Source of the DNA: Cytauxzoon felis
Lineage: Eukaryota; Apicomplexa; Aconoidasida; Piroplasmida; Theileriidae
Assembly (NCBI GenBank): GCA_020283715.1
Contig: JAIQCW010000088.1
Span: 1 to 64,000, forward strand
Direction: 5' to 3'
DNA: 64,000 nucleotides
The notes below the pieces were generated by a model, which saw nothing but the letters and a program-made list of their open reading frames with translations, ran no database searches and had not been told where the DNA came from. Every line of letters starts with the position of its first letter. Position 1 is the stretch's first letter. Below, one piece after another: positions 47,001-57,099 of the stretch. The translations under genes were made by a program, and so were the position numbers.

Positions 47001-48285
47001 AGTAAACTTCCTTCCAGTAGATGTGGAGCCTATCTGCAAGACAAAGGAAGTATCGAGGGAACGTCAATGGATGACGACTGCTCAAAGCTAGTTTATGGTA
47101 TATATTGGATATTTACCTATTTCGGATTAGATCAATGGATTTAATATATAATCTGGGTATAGTCGCACCCACATAAATCGGTTGTCTTTTGATTCCAGTG
47201 ATGTGTTTGGGTAGTTTGCGATCGCGTACGTGTAAAAATGCATCGACACTGGCACCTATGTCTATATAAAAACCTAATGGGCATGCACGTTTGACCTTCC
47301 CAGAGACACATTCTTCAACCTATAGTGTATTGACAAAAATATAAAATTCTAGGTGATACCTTATACGAGTGTATTGGTCGGCGTAATCTCTCTTCATGAT
47401 AATCAACTTCAAGTAATGACAACCTTAAACTTCTACCACGTGGTTCAATGTGTTTTACATAAACAGCTATATCTTCACCAGATTTTAAACTTAAATCTAC
47501 ACGATCTATCCAACCTTCACTCATATCACGCGCGTGTAATATACCATAACAAGTAGATCCAACGTCGATCAACGCATATGTAGGATATGCCACTGCAACT
47601 CTACCCACTATCTTCTCACCAATACTATAAAACTGAGGACTCAAACGCTTAGGATTCTTCGTTATACGCCACCTCTATATATATCAATGTAATTAAAGAA
47701 TACAATGAAGGTTGTTGTACGGGTAGAGTCATCCAATTATATCCAATCCTCATTATCGCCACGATCTCTGGGAGTGGCTATACCGTTTACGGGGAGATAA
47801 TCAGAAGAGCTGACGGCAGGAAAGACCTCAAGTGGAGAAGCCTCCACGGCGAGTGTAAAAGAAGATTGACTAAGTATACAACACTTAAATTACATGATAT
47901 TTCCGTGATATACCTGTGTAAGATGAGCTGGTTTTCCATCTGGGAATAGTGGTTTTCTTAATAGTAAATCCATATCATGTTCTAGGATGGCTTTAACTAG
48001 CCTTTTACTTATGTATCTGTAAGGTTGATGTAGATATAAAAAGTAAACAAACTGAAGCTTTATATTACATTTGGGAGTGCTTTTGGTGGCCTCAAAACCT
48101 TTGACATCATTTTCCGGTTGTAAGAGATTGAACTTAATTTTTTTGAAAGTAGCTGTTTCTTTGACTGGTAAAGTGTTTAATTTATACTTGAATGATGATA
48201 AATGTGTATTGTTGTTTATGTAGAATGGTATTACAAATGTCATTAAATGGCAGAATATAATAGGAATTGATGTGTAAAGCAGCAT
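44072..48285 (-). CDS. S1-domain RNA-binding protein, signal-peptide bearing, two repeat inserts
   Basis: The ATG at 48285 gives MLLYTSIPIIFCHLMTFVIP, a likely signal peptide for the apicoplast route. Exon 2 (after a 240-bp intron holding repeat R12) has an S1 fold: YSIGEKIVGRVAVAYPTYAL then GILHARDMSEGWIDRVD and SLRLSL. A second S1-like region reads VEECVSGKVKRACPLGFYID. Then come a charged coiled segment (TGEETLEKQAAYLGDYKRDM), a region with PFEYSNKIIGTDEDD, and two exonic repeats (R11, R10). The end is IVGRDDPNMERYVNLLRPKP...FGKQSEN. It may bind apicoplast ribosomes or RNA, by analogy with plastid S1 proteins; no better assignment is possible. Introns lie near 46955-47117, 46576-46614, 45494-45533 and 44463-44497. 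Its start overlaps the upstream FAS1 stop. Confidence 0.7.
44698..44935 (-). repeat. Mosaic hairpin repeat block R10 (exonic, S1 gene)
   Basis: In-frame in the S1 gene. Encodes SHPLAESSPLDVQSTSHSL, the unit SSNYLSLKSKATPRDRG and the inverted unit AADLGEAEGE. It holds the CTCT-TGC-AGAG hairpin variant twice. Confidence 0.92.
45586..45808 (-). repeat. Mosaic hairpin repeat block R11 (exonic, S1 gene)
   Basis: In-frame. Encodes [50 protein letters not shown] and ADGRTTSGG. A compact copy with one unit in each orientation around a CCACTCGAGGTCC spacer, the cleanest example of the inverted-repeat layout. Confidence 0.93.
47756..47852 (-). repeat. Mosaic hairpin repeat block R12 (intronic, S1 gene)
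   Basis: About 100-bp copy inside the 240-bp first intron of the S1 gene, in host sense. It has the variant stem ACGG/CCGT (CCGTTTACGG on the plus strand at about 47786-47795) instead of CTCT/AGAG. A weaker scar (GTCTTGCAGATAG) lies in the next intron near 47030. Confidence 0.85.
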
Positions 48286-48949
48286 TAAATCAAAGGTCGT
48301 TCAATTAAATGTATGACACCATTATGACATTTAAGATTCCATCGTAATACCTTGACGTTGTTGATTTCTATTGAATTGTTATTTATACTAATGAGTAATT
48401 TCTTATTATTTAAACTTGATAGATATTCTGGCGACTTTCTACTGGTGTTGTACAAGAGCCATGGCTGGGTATCCGATCCTATAATATCACGATATAGCCA
48501 TTTATCCATTGTAAAATGTGTCTTTATAAAGTCAATGACGTCTATACCATTCGCATCATATGACTTCATACCATCATCGACCGGTATAAAACCCGTATAT
48601 GGACCAGCAGTTGATAACTCATGCGATAAACCGTAACCTGAACGACATATTTAATGCGGATATAAGATTTTTTCAAAAATGAGGATTATATGCGTAAAAA
48701 CGCCAAATTTCCACAGACATTAAATATATCACTTCACATACCTTTAACGGTCGTAGGATCCAAGAGCTTGGAGAATATTTTAGTGAATTTGTTATTATTA
48801 CATAGCGATAATATAGTCCTTCTAGTATACCTATGCTCTGAAGACCAGTATACCTTGTGGTTAATCACTTCTGGATCCCTCGTCGGTCTCCCAATCTTCT
48901 TCAATCCACCAAATGAAGGTCGAAATAATCTGATTGAAGAAATGTTCAT
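48285..48949 (-). CDS. FAS1 (fasciclin) domain protein
   Basis: Two exons joined across an intron at about 48634-48741. I start at the ATG at 48949 (MNISSIRLFRPSFGGLKKIG), which looks like a mitochondrial-type presequence; an upstream continuation is open but has no good ATG. The FAS1 fold follows: LSLCNNNKFTKIFSKLLDPT, then GLSHELSTAGPYTGFIPVDD (the 'GP.T.F.P.D' H1 motif) and CHNGVIHLIERPLI (the 'NGVIH.ID..L' H2 motif) at the very end. One FAS1 domain, about 190 residues. Role unknown in apicomplexans; fasciclin domains elsewhere mediate adhesion or protein binding. Its stop (TAA 48287-48285) overlaps the ATG of the next gene by one base. Confidence 0.75.
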
Positions 48950-49105
48950 GCCATGAAGAACTATCTGCACATAATTAAAGTAGTATATTTAGTCTGTCTA
49001 CCCATGGGGAGTGGAAGTACTAAAGCGTCGGATGTGTAGGTATAATTAGGGATGTAAGTGTAGAAAATTATTGAAATTTAGGTTTTTTAGAGAGAAAACA
49101 AAGTT

Positions 49106-49763
49106 TTAAATCAGTAAGCGCTCGATGTGATCCTTGGCTTCGACGATTTGTTGATTGAGTGGTGAGCCTTCTCTTGTGGTAATTGCACATGATATGACCG
49201 GCCTAGACACACCACATGCTCTCCCCAAAGCTATTTTGCTGCGTATGAATATATATGGAACATTCTGAATGTTTAAGATGAAAGGCAATGAAAATTTATA
49301 ACGTACCTTATCCTCACATACAAGCGGCAGGTGTAGTATAATCTCCAACGGCTCAGCGTCAGCAGCCAATACCACTATCTCAGCCAAACCCCGATTCAAT
49401 GCCTTTGTAGCTGTATGATGAATTGAATAATATAGAGAAAATTGAAGAGAATGGACGTCGTGAATGAGTAAAAGAAGTTCATGCTCTAGGCATAGAGAAG
49501 GTTCAGTATCTACTTGTGATAGATTCCTAAGGATACATCATTATCGTGTTTTATCATAGCACGTTTAGGAATCCAAAATTATCAACTCATATACGACATA
49601 GTAAAAGTCATTAATCATGACGTGGCTTCTACATACCTTCATTGGCACCTTTCTTGAGTTGCTTGTAGTTGCTGGCTTGCTGAATGAGGTCTAGAAGTAT
49701 ACCGTTCATCTCATCAGTAGCTAGAGGAAAAGCTTTGGAGAGATTATCATCATTGTTGGACAT
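49106..49763 (-). CDS. SNU13: SNU13/15.5K, U4 snRNP and box C/D snoRNP protein
   Basis: L7Ae-family protein that binds kink-turns in U4 snRNA and box C/D snoRNAs. Three exons: 49763-49637 ([20 protein letters not shown]...[11 protein letters not shown]), 49410-49307 ([20 protein letters not shown]...LVCEDK) and 49264-49106 ([20 protein letters not shown]...IERLLI). The signature [24 protein letters not shown] block is nearly invariant. The second intron (42 bp) is a multiple of three with no stop, so an unspliced reading exists but would insert 14 residues in the conserved core. The first intron (226 bp) is large, has no mosaic repeat and holds a strong hairpin (separate entry). Confidence 0.95.
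49522..49573 (-). ncRNA. Possible intron-encoded structured RNA in SNU13 intron 1
   Basis: Within the 226-bp first intron of SNU13 there is a 9-bp perfect inverted repeat (GATTCCTAA ... TTAGGAATC) enclosing a second CGTG...CACG stem. On the intron's sense strand, TGATGT and ACTGA, loosely like box C and box D, lie nearby but not in the classic terminal-stem layout. Introns here are normally 35-55 bp, so extra content is expected. It may be a snoRNA or a splicing-regulatory hairpin; neither is demonstrated. Confidence 0.3.
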
Positions 49764-50120
49764 TTTTATACTGGGATATATACTCTATACGATATTATGA
49801 TTGGTGGTAGAAGGACTGAAGCTTAATATCAGCATTCGACCCCCTCAATAGATCAGCCTTTAGCTGCCTCTAAATATAAGTTATATATATAATAAAAAGA
49901 TTTATAATTAATATGTTAAATATGTTCTCCAATTGTCATCAATTCTCTATGATCTTTAGACTCTGGGGCCATACGTCACATCACGTCACGCAATGTTATC
50001 AATTATAGACATTGATGTCATTTTAAACTATATGTATCCATTAGATATAAAGGAATATTGTTATTAATTATAAATTCATTATATACACTATATAAGTTAT
50101 AAATTTAAATTTATAATCAA
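49764..50120. promoter_or_regulatory. Divergent upstream region of SNU13 and SAM synthetase
   Basis: 357 bp between the two divergent ATGs. No ORF and no mosaic repeat. Segment 49950-50010 is less AT-rich and contains CATCACGTCACG. Promoter role is inferred from position only. Confidence 0.4.
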
Positions 50121-51859
50121 ATGCAGTTACCCAAATACATCGAACAGAATCCTAATCGCTTCCTGTTCACCTCTGAATCTGTCAATGAAGGTCATCCAGA
50201 TAAAATCTGTGATCAAATTTCAGATGGTATTCTTGATGCATGTCTATTAAAGGTATTTTTCAATAATTTTAATTTTTCTATACATTTCATCTTCATTACT
50301 ACAGGATCCAGAAAGTAAAGTCGCATGTGAAGCCTGTGCTACGAAAGATTTTATACTCATTTTTGGTGAAATTTCTACACTCGCCAATATTAATTATGAA
50401 CAAGTCGCCAGAGATGTCATTAGGAATATTGGATACACATCCGATAAATATGGACTGGACGCGGATACCGTCGAAATCGCCATCAAAATTAACCAACAAG
50501 CACCAGAAATCGCTAACGCTGTACATATTGGTAAAAATGTCGACGAAATTGGAGCCGGTATGTTAATATCCAAACATAAAGGAATAACACAATCGAGCTA
50601 TCATGCACCTTATCATTCTCTTGTGGAGGACCCTTCACCTGAGGTTACAACCTTATATTCCACTAGGCATAGTAACTCATCAATTGAGGTCAATCATGCC
50701 GTCAGCTCCTTCATTTACTTCCCCGTAAACGGTAATGCCACTCCCAGAGATCGTGGCGGTTAGAAGGTATGGATTGGACCTCAAGTGGAACCCGCAGCTG
50801 ATCTCTGGGAAGCGGAGGGAGAAGTAAATAAAAGAGGCGCCACGCCCAGTGGAAAGAAACTACATCAGGTTGTGTCGAGTGAAAATAAATGGCTCTGAGT
50901 GTAAGATTTGCTGATAGATTATGATTTATTCATTGTTTTTTCTTGATTGTATATGTATTCTTATAGGTGATCAGGGTATAATGTTTGGTTATGCTACTAA
51001 TGAGACACCGGAATTTATGCCATTATCGCATATATTGGCTACAAAATTGGGTGAGCGTTTAGCTAAAGTTCGGAAATCTAATATAATTCCTTATTTATGT
51101 CCGGATGGTAAGACTCAGATAACTGTGGAATATTCTAGGACACCGGATGGTAATTTAGAGCCTAAAAGAGTTCATACTATAGTTATATCTACACAACATG
51201 AAGAAAATGTGAGTATTAATTAATAATATATCCCTCATTTTTATATATTTTAGATTAATATTGATCAATTAAAATCGGATTTGATGGAACATGTTATTAA
51301 AAAGGTTATACCACATGATTTTTTAGATGATAATACAGATTATTTATTAAATCCATCAGGTTCATTTGTTAATGGTGGACCAGGTTCAGATGCTGGTTTA
51401 ACTGGACGTAAAATTGTAGTTGATACATATGGTGGTTGGGGTGCTCATGGTGGTGGATCGTTTTCTGGTAAAGATTGTACAAAAGTTGATAGATCTGGTG
51501 CATATTATGCAAGATGGGTAGCAAAATCATTAGTATATAATGGTTTTTGTAAAAGAGTATTAGTACAAATATCATATTCTATTGGTATTGTAGAACCATT
51601 ATCATTACATATAAATTGTTATGGTACATGTGCTAATGGTTATACAGAAAAAGATCTTGAACGTATTGTTGTCAGAAATTTTGATTTTAGAGTAGGTTAT
51701 ATTATCGAACAATTACAACTTAAAAGACCAATCTTTAAAAAAACCTCAGTATATGGACACTTTGGTAAAAATGATCCCGACTTTTTATGGGAAATTCCTA
51801 AAGATCTTTCTCATGAAAAAAATAATCATATCCAACTATGTAATCATGTCAAACATTAA
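50121..51859 (+). CDS. MAT: S-adenosylmethionine synthetase
   Basis: Makes SAM from methionine and ATP. Four exons: 50121-50252, 50305-50557, 50967-51209 and 51255-51859. Conserved motifs: [102 protein letters not shown] and [14 protein letters not shown]. The active-site His, Asp and Lys of these motifs are all present. Intron 2 (50558-50966, 409 bp) is about ten times the usual length because it contains repeat block R13; it sits just before the GDQG motif. Total about 410 residues, normal length. Repeat R14 follows the stop directly. Confidence 0.96.
50625..50875 (+). repeat. Mosaic hairpin repeat block R13 (intronic, SAM synthetase)
   Basis: Inside the 409-bp intron 2, in host sense. It uses the CCGT-AA-ACGG hairpin variant and the intermediate spelling TTTACTTCCCCGTAAACGG that links the two unit types. 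Its frame is interrupted (RDRGG then stop), as expected for intronic sequence without coding constraint. Confidence 0.9.
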
Positions 51860-51875
51860 TTATTAAAACTCTTCT

Positions 51876-52345
51876 TCCACTCGAAGTTACCTCTACCAAC
51901 GGTCTAACATCTATTCGTCCTGCAGACAGCTCTTCCAATTACCTATCTCTAAAGAGTAATGCCACTCCCGGAGATCGTGGCAATGATGGAGGTGATGAGG
52001 AAAAACAGCAAATATCAACCCGGAAGAACGTAGATGTTCAACCCGTAAGAACAGGAAATCTACCCGGAGGAACAAAAGATGTCAACCCGGAAGAACAGAC
52101 ATTGAACGTAGTTAATGGACCTCAAGTAGATGTGGAGAACCCGGAGCTGATCTCAGGGAAGCGAAGGGGGAAGTAAATTGAGAAGGCCTCCACGGCGAGT
52201 GGAACGACCTCATGTGGAACCCGTAGCTGATCTCAGGGAAGCGGAGGGGGATGTAAATAGAAAAGCTGTCTGCAAGACGACCTTGAGTGGTACGGCGAGT
52301 GGAAAGTACAGTAGGATTGTAACCTCAGGCGGAGAAGCTGGCGGC
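51876..52345 (+). repeat. Mosaic hairpin repeat block R14 (3' of SAM synthetase)
   Basis: Large copy (about 470 bp) starting just after the stop codon, in host sense. It includes a run of four or five 21-24-nt units based on CCCGGARGAAC (about 52015-52100) and two copies of the inverted unit. Not called as a gene: no ATG-led frame spans it. The remaining 52346-52672 is AT-rich spacer. Confidence 0.9.
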
Positions 52346-52672
52346 CTGAATATAATTTTAGATGTAGATATCAGGGCAATGTGAAAGAGAGTATGATTGA
52401 GTTCTGTTTAGTGGAAGACTGGATGTGATGCTTTATAATTTTATTGGAACTGAAAACAAGATTTAATGTTTGATACATGTTATAGATGTTGGATATATTT
52501 ATTATATTTATTAATTGATTGTTAAAAAGATTGTTGTTCTGGTTTATATTTTTTAATTGTTTGATCATTGTATTGTTGTTATGGGTATAACTCTCGTTAT
52601 ATACCTCATTACAATTTTATATTTTAAAATAATTATAACTAGTAAATTAATCTTTAATAATTTAATTTATAA

Positions 52673-55169
52673 ATGTATATTATAATAATTTTATATTTGT
52701 TATTTATTGATGTTATTAGTTTCAAGTGTTTATGCACTGATGTATCCTATTTGAAATCAAATTTTTATATAGGAAGAAATAAATATTATAATGATCCATT
52801 AGGTTTTATAAAATCTGATTATTATAGATTTAATAATAAAAATAAAGTTTATGATAATATAAATTATTTTTTTAATAAATTTGATGAATTAAATGATGAT
52901 GTTATAAAAAATGAAGTTTATAATACTATTGGATGGGAATATATTAAGAAGTCTTTAAATTCATTAATAAATAATGATGATAATGAAGATACTTGTGACA
53001 TTAATAAATATTTTAGTTTTAAAACTATACTTAATAAATATGAAATTTATAATCAAGTATTAAATATAGTTAATTATAGTAAAAATGGTAATGATGATAA
53101 ATTGAAATTATTTGGTATACCAATTGCTATAAAAGATAATATGGCATTAAAAGGTATTAAATTTACTGATGGTATGTTAATTATATTTATACATCAAGCA
53201 TCTTACTTCTAGGTAATGATTTTATTAATGATTTTAAATCAACTTATACATGTACGGCTGTTGATATTCTAATAAAATCCGGTGCTATTATCATTGGTAA
53301 AACTAATTTAGATGAATTTGGTGTAGGTGCTGAAACTTTACATACTATAAATCCAAATTGTATCGGAAAAGCAACTGGTGGTTCATCCGGTGGATCAGCA
53401 AATGCTGTAGCCGGTAATATTGTTATTGCAGCACTAGCCACTGATACAGGTGGATCAGGAAGATTACCAACAGCCTATTGTGGATGCGTAGGTTATAGAC
53501 CATCCTATGGACTCGTTAGTAGATATGGAATGAGCGAATTGTCAGCTAATTTCGATTGTATCAGTATTGCCGCATCAAATATAAACAATGCAAAACTCAT
53601 ACTCAAACAAGTCGCACAATTCGATCCCAAAGATATGTACAGTATCAAATCTACACATGTCATACAAGAACTCAATAATAACTGTAAGTCAATAACAAAC
53701 ATAATAACATGATGGTTGTCTACCTGAAGTCCAATCCTACCATCCATTCCACTCGCCGTTCCATCTGAGGTTACATCCACCTTCCTTCGTCTTGCAGACA
53801 GCTTTCTCTATTTACTTCCCCCTCCGCTTCCCGGAGATCAGCTACGGGTTCTCCACCTGAGGTCCAGTAGTACTCTTCATTCCACTCGCCGTGGTGGCCT
53901 CTCTATTTACCTCACCTCGACTCCCATGGATCGTCTCGGATTCTTCGCCACGATCTCCGGGAGTGGCTTTACTCTTTAGAGATAGGTAATTGGAAGAGAC
54001 CTCCACGGCGAGTGGAAGACAAGGTTGTAACTTCAGGTGGAGTTGGATGGAAGAGAGGTTGGACTTATTGTAGGTGTAACTTCAAGAGAAGAGAGTATGA
54101 TTTATTTATTCTTTACTTTCATTACTTTAGTTGTGCCATCTATTGAGAATATTAGGGTTGGTATTTTTGATAAGGATAAGTTACTTGAATCACGTCTCAT
54201 TGACGAATACATTTATAACGAGTTGAATTATGTCGAGGAGTTATTAAAGAGATTGGGCATTGAAACACATATAGTTGAATATATCAACCTCGATGATGAC
54301 GCTAAAGTATACCATACATTTGTAGCTACACAAATCGTCTCGAATATACAACGATTTAAAAATAAAATTTACACCAATAGCAATGCTCAACTCGAAGATA
54401 TCATCAAACCCAAAACATTACACAGATACAAAATGGGTACGTTTATACAATAATACATCTATATCCAACCATCTCTACCAAATACCAATCCACCTCCCTA
54501 GTCCTGCAGACAGCTCTTCTCCACATGAGGTCCATCCTGCCGTCAGCTCTTCTAATTACCTATCTCTAAAGAGTATAGCCACTCCCAGAGATCGTGGCAA
54601 TGAAGAAGGTAGTGATGTAACCTCAAGTAGAAAATCCGTAGCTGATCTCAGGGAAGCGGAGGGGAAGTAAATAGAGAAGCTCCATGCAATGGAAAAGATG
54701 AACCTCAGGTGGAGGAGCTGTCTGCAAGACGAAGAGAGTTGGATTGGACCTAGGTGTAAGATCTGCTAGTAGACTATGATTCATAATATTATCATAGGTA
54801 TGGATGCGATACGTGAAATTGATTATGAAAAGTTGTTATCTGATGAGCTCGTTCTATTGAAGAATTGGATAGAACGAAATGGTATATTTACGCGCTTGGA
54901 TTATGTGATCATGCCAGTATCGGCTATAGAGACTCCACCAAAAAGTTACAAGAGCAGTACATTATCAGAGGTAATGTGATTTATAGTCTATATGATACAT
55001 GAATATACAGGGTGAACGTTTTACTACTGTATCAGCTATGTTAGGCTTGTGTTCGATATCTATACCATTAAAGAATAAGAATAAGACTTCAGCTATACAA
55101 ATTATGGGTGCATATATGCAAGATTCGAAATTATTAGAATTTTCTTCAATATTGGAGAAGGTATTATAA
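52673..55169 (+). CDS. gatA: Glutamyl-tRNA(Gln) amidotransferase subunit A, apicoplast-type
   Basis: Converts Glu-tRNA(Gln) to Gln-tRNA(Gln) with GatB. The N-terminus MYIIIILYLLFIDVISFKCL is a signal peptide followed by a basic, Asn-rich transit-like stretch. Amidase signature: LFGIPIAIKDNMALKG (catalytic Lys), ATGGSSGGSANAVAGN (cis-Ser) and ALATDTGGSGRLPTAYCG (Ser nucleophile; G-S-G instead of the common G-S-I). Then GYRPSYGLVSRYGMSELSAN. Introns: about 53175-53211, 53684-54130 (447 bp, repeat R15, antisense), 54437-54797 (361 bp, R16) and about 54974-55012. The C-terminus (MDAIREIDYEKLLSDELVLL...AYMQDSKLLEFSSILEKVL) fits. An ORF caller that ignores these introns would break it into fragments. 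Confidence 0.9.
53724..54040 (-). repeat. Mosaic hairpin repeat block R15 (intronic, antisense in gatA)
   Basis: Lies in the 447-bp third... gatA intron at 53684-54130 but in reverse orientation relative to the host gene; the sense peptides would be read on the minus strand. One hairpin has the stem GAC-(11 nt)-GTC (loop TCCCATGGATC), a further compensatory variant. Confidence 0.9.
54498..54760 (+). repeat. Mosaic hairpin repeat block R16 (intronic, gatA)
   Basis: In the 54437-54797 gatA intron, in host sense: SSNYLSLKSIATPRDRG spelling, then the inverted unit VADLREAEG with a frame break. So two neighbouring introns of one gene carry copies in opposite orientations. Confidence 0.9.
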
Positions 55170-55395
55170 ATTGGTGTCGATTTATGTGGTAGTGCCATGA
55201 TGACCGCAAAATTTTTAAAAATTCCATAGAAAATAATAAAGAAGACAATGTTATAAATTTAAAATTATAATTTTTTCCAATAAAAATTTATATTTAATTT
55301 AATTTTATTCCCAAATAGATTAAGAGATGTTCAGTCATGTTTTACCTCTGTAACCCTCATGCGGTTAATTTAAATTATTAATTTATGGTTATAGA

Positions 55396-56371
55396 ATGAT
55401 GAATAATGATAAATTCGAATGTAATATCTGTTTTGATGATGTTAAAGAGCCCGTTGTTACTGTATGCGGTCATTTGTTCTGTTGGAATTGTATACTCACA
55501 TGGATGAATCGCGATAATTACCAATGCCCAGTTTGTCAAGCTGCAATTACTAGAGATAACGTCATACCATTATATGGTCACGGACGAGAAAATACAGATC
55601 CAAGGTAAGGTGATCTCATCTACTAATTCATCTCCCGCATTAGGAATAAACCCACTGAACCTAGACCCAAGCCTAAAAGGCCAACAACCTCTACACCATT
55701 TAGTCGTCAATCCAATGTAAGTTGAAGTGTCAACCTACTTTTATCCATTGGCTATGATATGCCCACCAAATCATCTTCAATGGATGATTGTATGATATTT
55801 ATATTAAATATTCAGCTTTTTGGTGGTTATAGTAATAGAATATCAATATCGATCGGAACATTCCCATTCTCACTAATGCTACCCATGGGATTCAATGCCG
55901 GATCAATCGGACTACTCAACATGTTCACCAGCCAAGCCGATACATCTCAAATGACAGATGGTACGTTTACTAACATTTCTACTCTAACAGTTGTCTTCCG
56001 CCTGAGGTCAGTCCTGCCGTCAGCTCTTCTATTTACCTCCCCCTCCGCTTCCCTGAGATCAGCTACGGGTTCTCCACCTGAGGTCCAGTAACTATTTTCA
56101 TTGCCGCCACGATCTCCGGGAGTGGCTCTATTCTTTAGAGATAGGTAAATAGAAGAGCTGTCTGCAAGACGAAGACAAGGTTGTAACCTCGAGTGGAACG
56201 GCGAGTGATAGGACACCTAAGTGGAATTGGATAGGAAAGGGTGTATTATATGGATCTCATTAGATAAAATTTCATGATACATTTATAGAGCAGAGAAGGC
56301 TTCATACTAATTCGATGTTTTTGATGTTTACGGGGATATTGATAATAACGTATATATTGTTTTGTATGTAA
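55396..56371 (+). CDS. RNF5: RNF5/RNF185-like membrane RING E3 ligase
   Basis: ER-anchored ubiquitin ligase, likely in ER protein quality control. N-terminal C3HC4 [45 protein letters not shown]. Then a short linker ([16 protein letters not shown]) as in RNF5. A middle exon gives [20 protein letters not shown]. After intron 55961-56288 (328 bp, repeat R17) the last exon supplies a C-terminal hydrophobic anchor: [19 protein letters not shown], stop. The total is about 190-200 residues, the family size. Without the last exon the protein would lack its anchor. Confidence 0.88.
55985..56225 (-). repeat. Mosaic hairpin repeat block R17 (intronic, antisense in RNF5-like gene)
   Basis: Lies in the last intron of the RING gene in reverse orientation to the host. 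It carries a hybrid unit: the [17 protein letters not shown] type but with GTAAATAGAAGAG at its end, as in the other unit type, which supports common origin of the two. Confidence 0.9.
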
Positions 56372-56454
56372 ATTAGGGCATAAATCAACTCACATAAATC
56401 GGTACACTATAATTTAATAACTTGTCAGTGTGTATGCGTTAATATAAATTTAAA

Positions 56455-57096
56455 ATGGCTAATGATATTGCAAGTTTAGAAAAATTATTTCCATCATATT
56501 CTGTATGTTATTTCTAATTTATTAATAAATTTTCCAGGGTGGTAAGGAATATGTCCAGACAAGTATAATCAATGAACTTGTTAGAGAATTGGTATAATCA
56601 TTAGACAAACTATAAATTTCATAGTCTTTTTAGGGTTATGCTCCATCAATTAAAGAATTGAATGAGTTTAAAAAGAAATTGAATGGTCAATGTGACTTGC
56701 AAACACTAAAAGAATTCCTATCGACGATACAACATCCTGAAGATACACATCATAATTTATTAGAGTTGTTTAAATTCTATGATCAAAATGTATATTTTTA
56801 CACTACCATATATGAAATATTTAATTACTTTCATAGAATACTGGTAAAATCAATAAAAAATTACTAGAAAGATTACTAACAAATGTTGGTGAAGTCTTAA
56901 ATGAAGATGAACTCAAAAAATTCTTCGAGTAAATTTACATTTTTAATTCAAAAAAAACAATTTTATAAATTATTTTCAGAACTCTCTGTAATGATGCTGA
57001 CGGTAACGATGAGATACCATATGAACCACTTGTTGATAAGTATGTCTTACACATTTTACACATTATTTATTTTTATATAGGCTACTACTAAAATGA
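56455..57096 (+). CDS. EF-hand protein, calmodulin/myosin-light-chain-like
   Basis: Five small exons joined by 35-43-bp introns give about 140 residues: MANDIASLEKLFPSYSGGKE, LVRELGYAPSIKELNEFKKK, LKEFLSTIQHPEDTHHNLLE, LFKFYDQNNTGKINKKLLER and LLTNVGEVLNEDELKKFFET. The heptad-like helices and the 'FKFYDQNNTGKI...L...L..VGE.L...E' block are typical of essential light chains or divergent calmodulin. The single loop DQNNTGKINKKL keeps a partial calcium-site pattern; others are degenerate. It may serve the glideosome or another myosin; that is an inference. It ends 3 bp from the convergent coiled-coil gene. Confidence 0.75.
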
Positions 57097-57099
57097 GTC

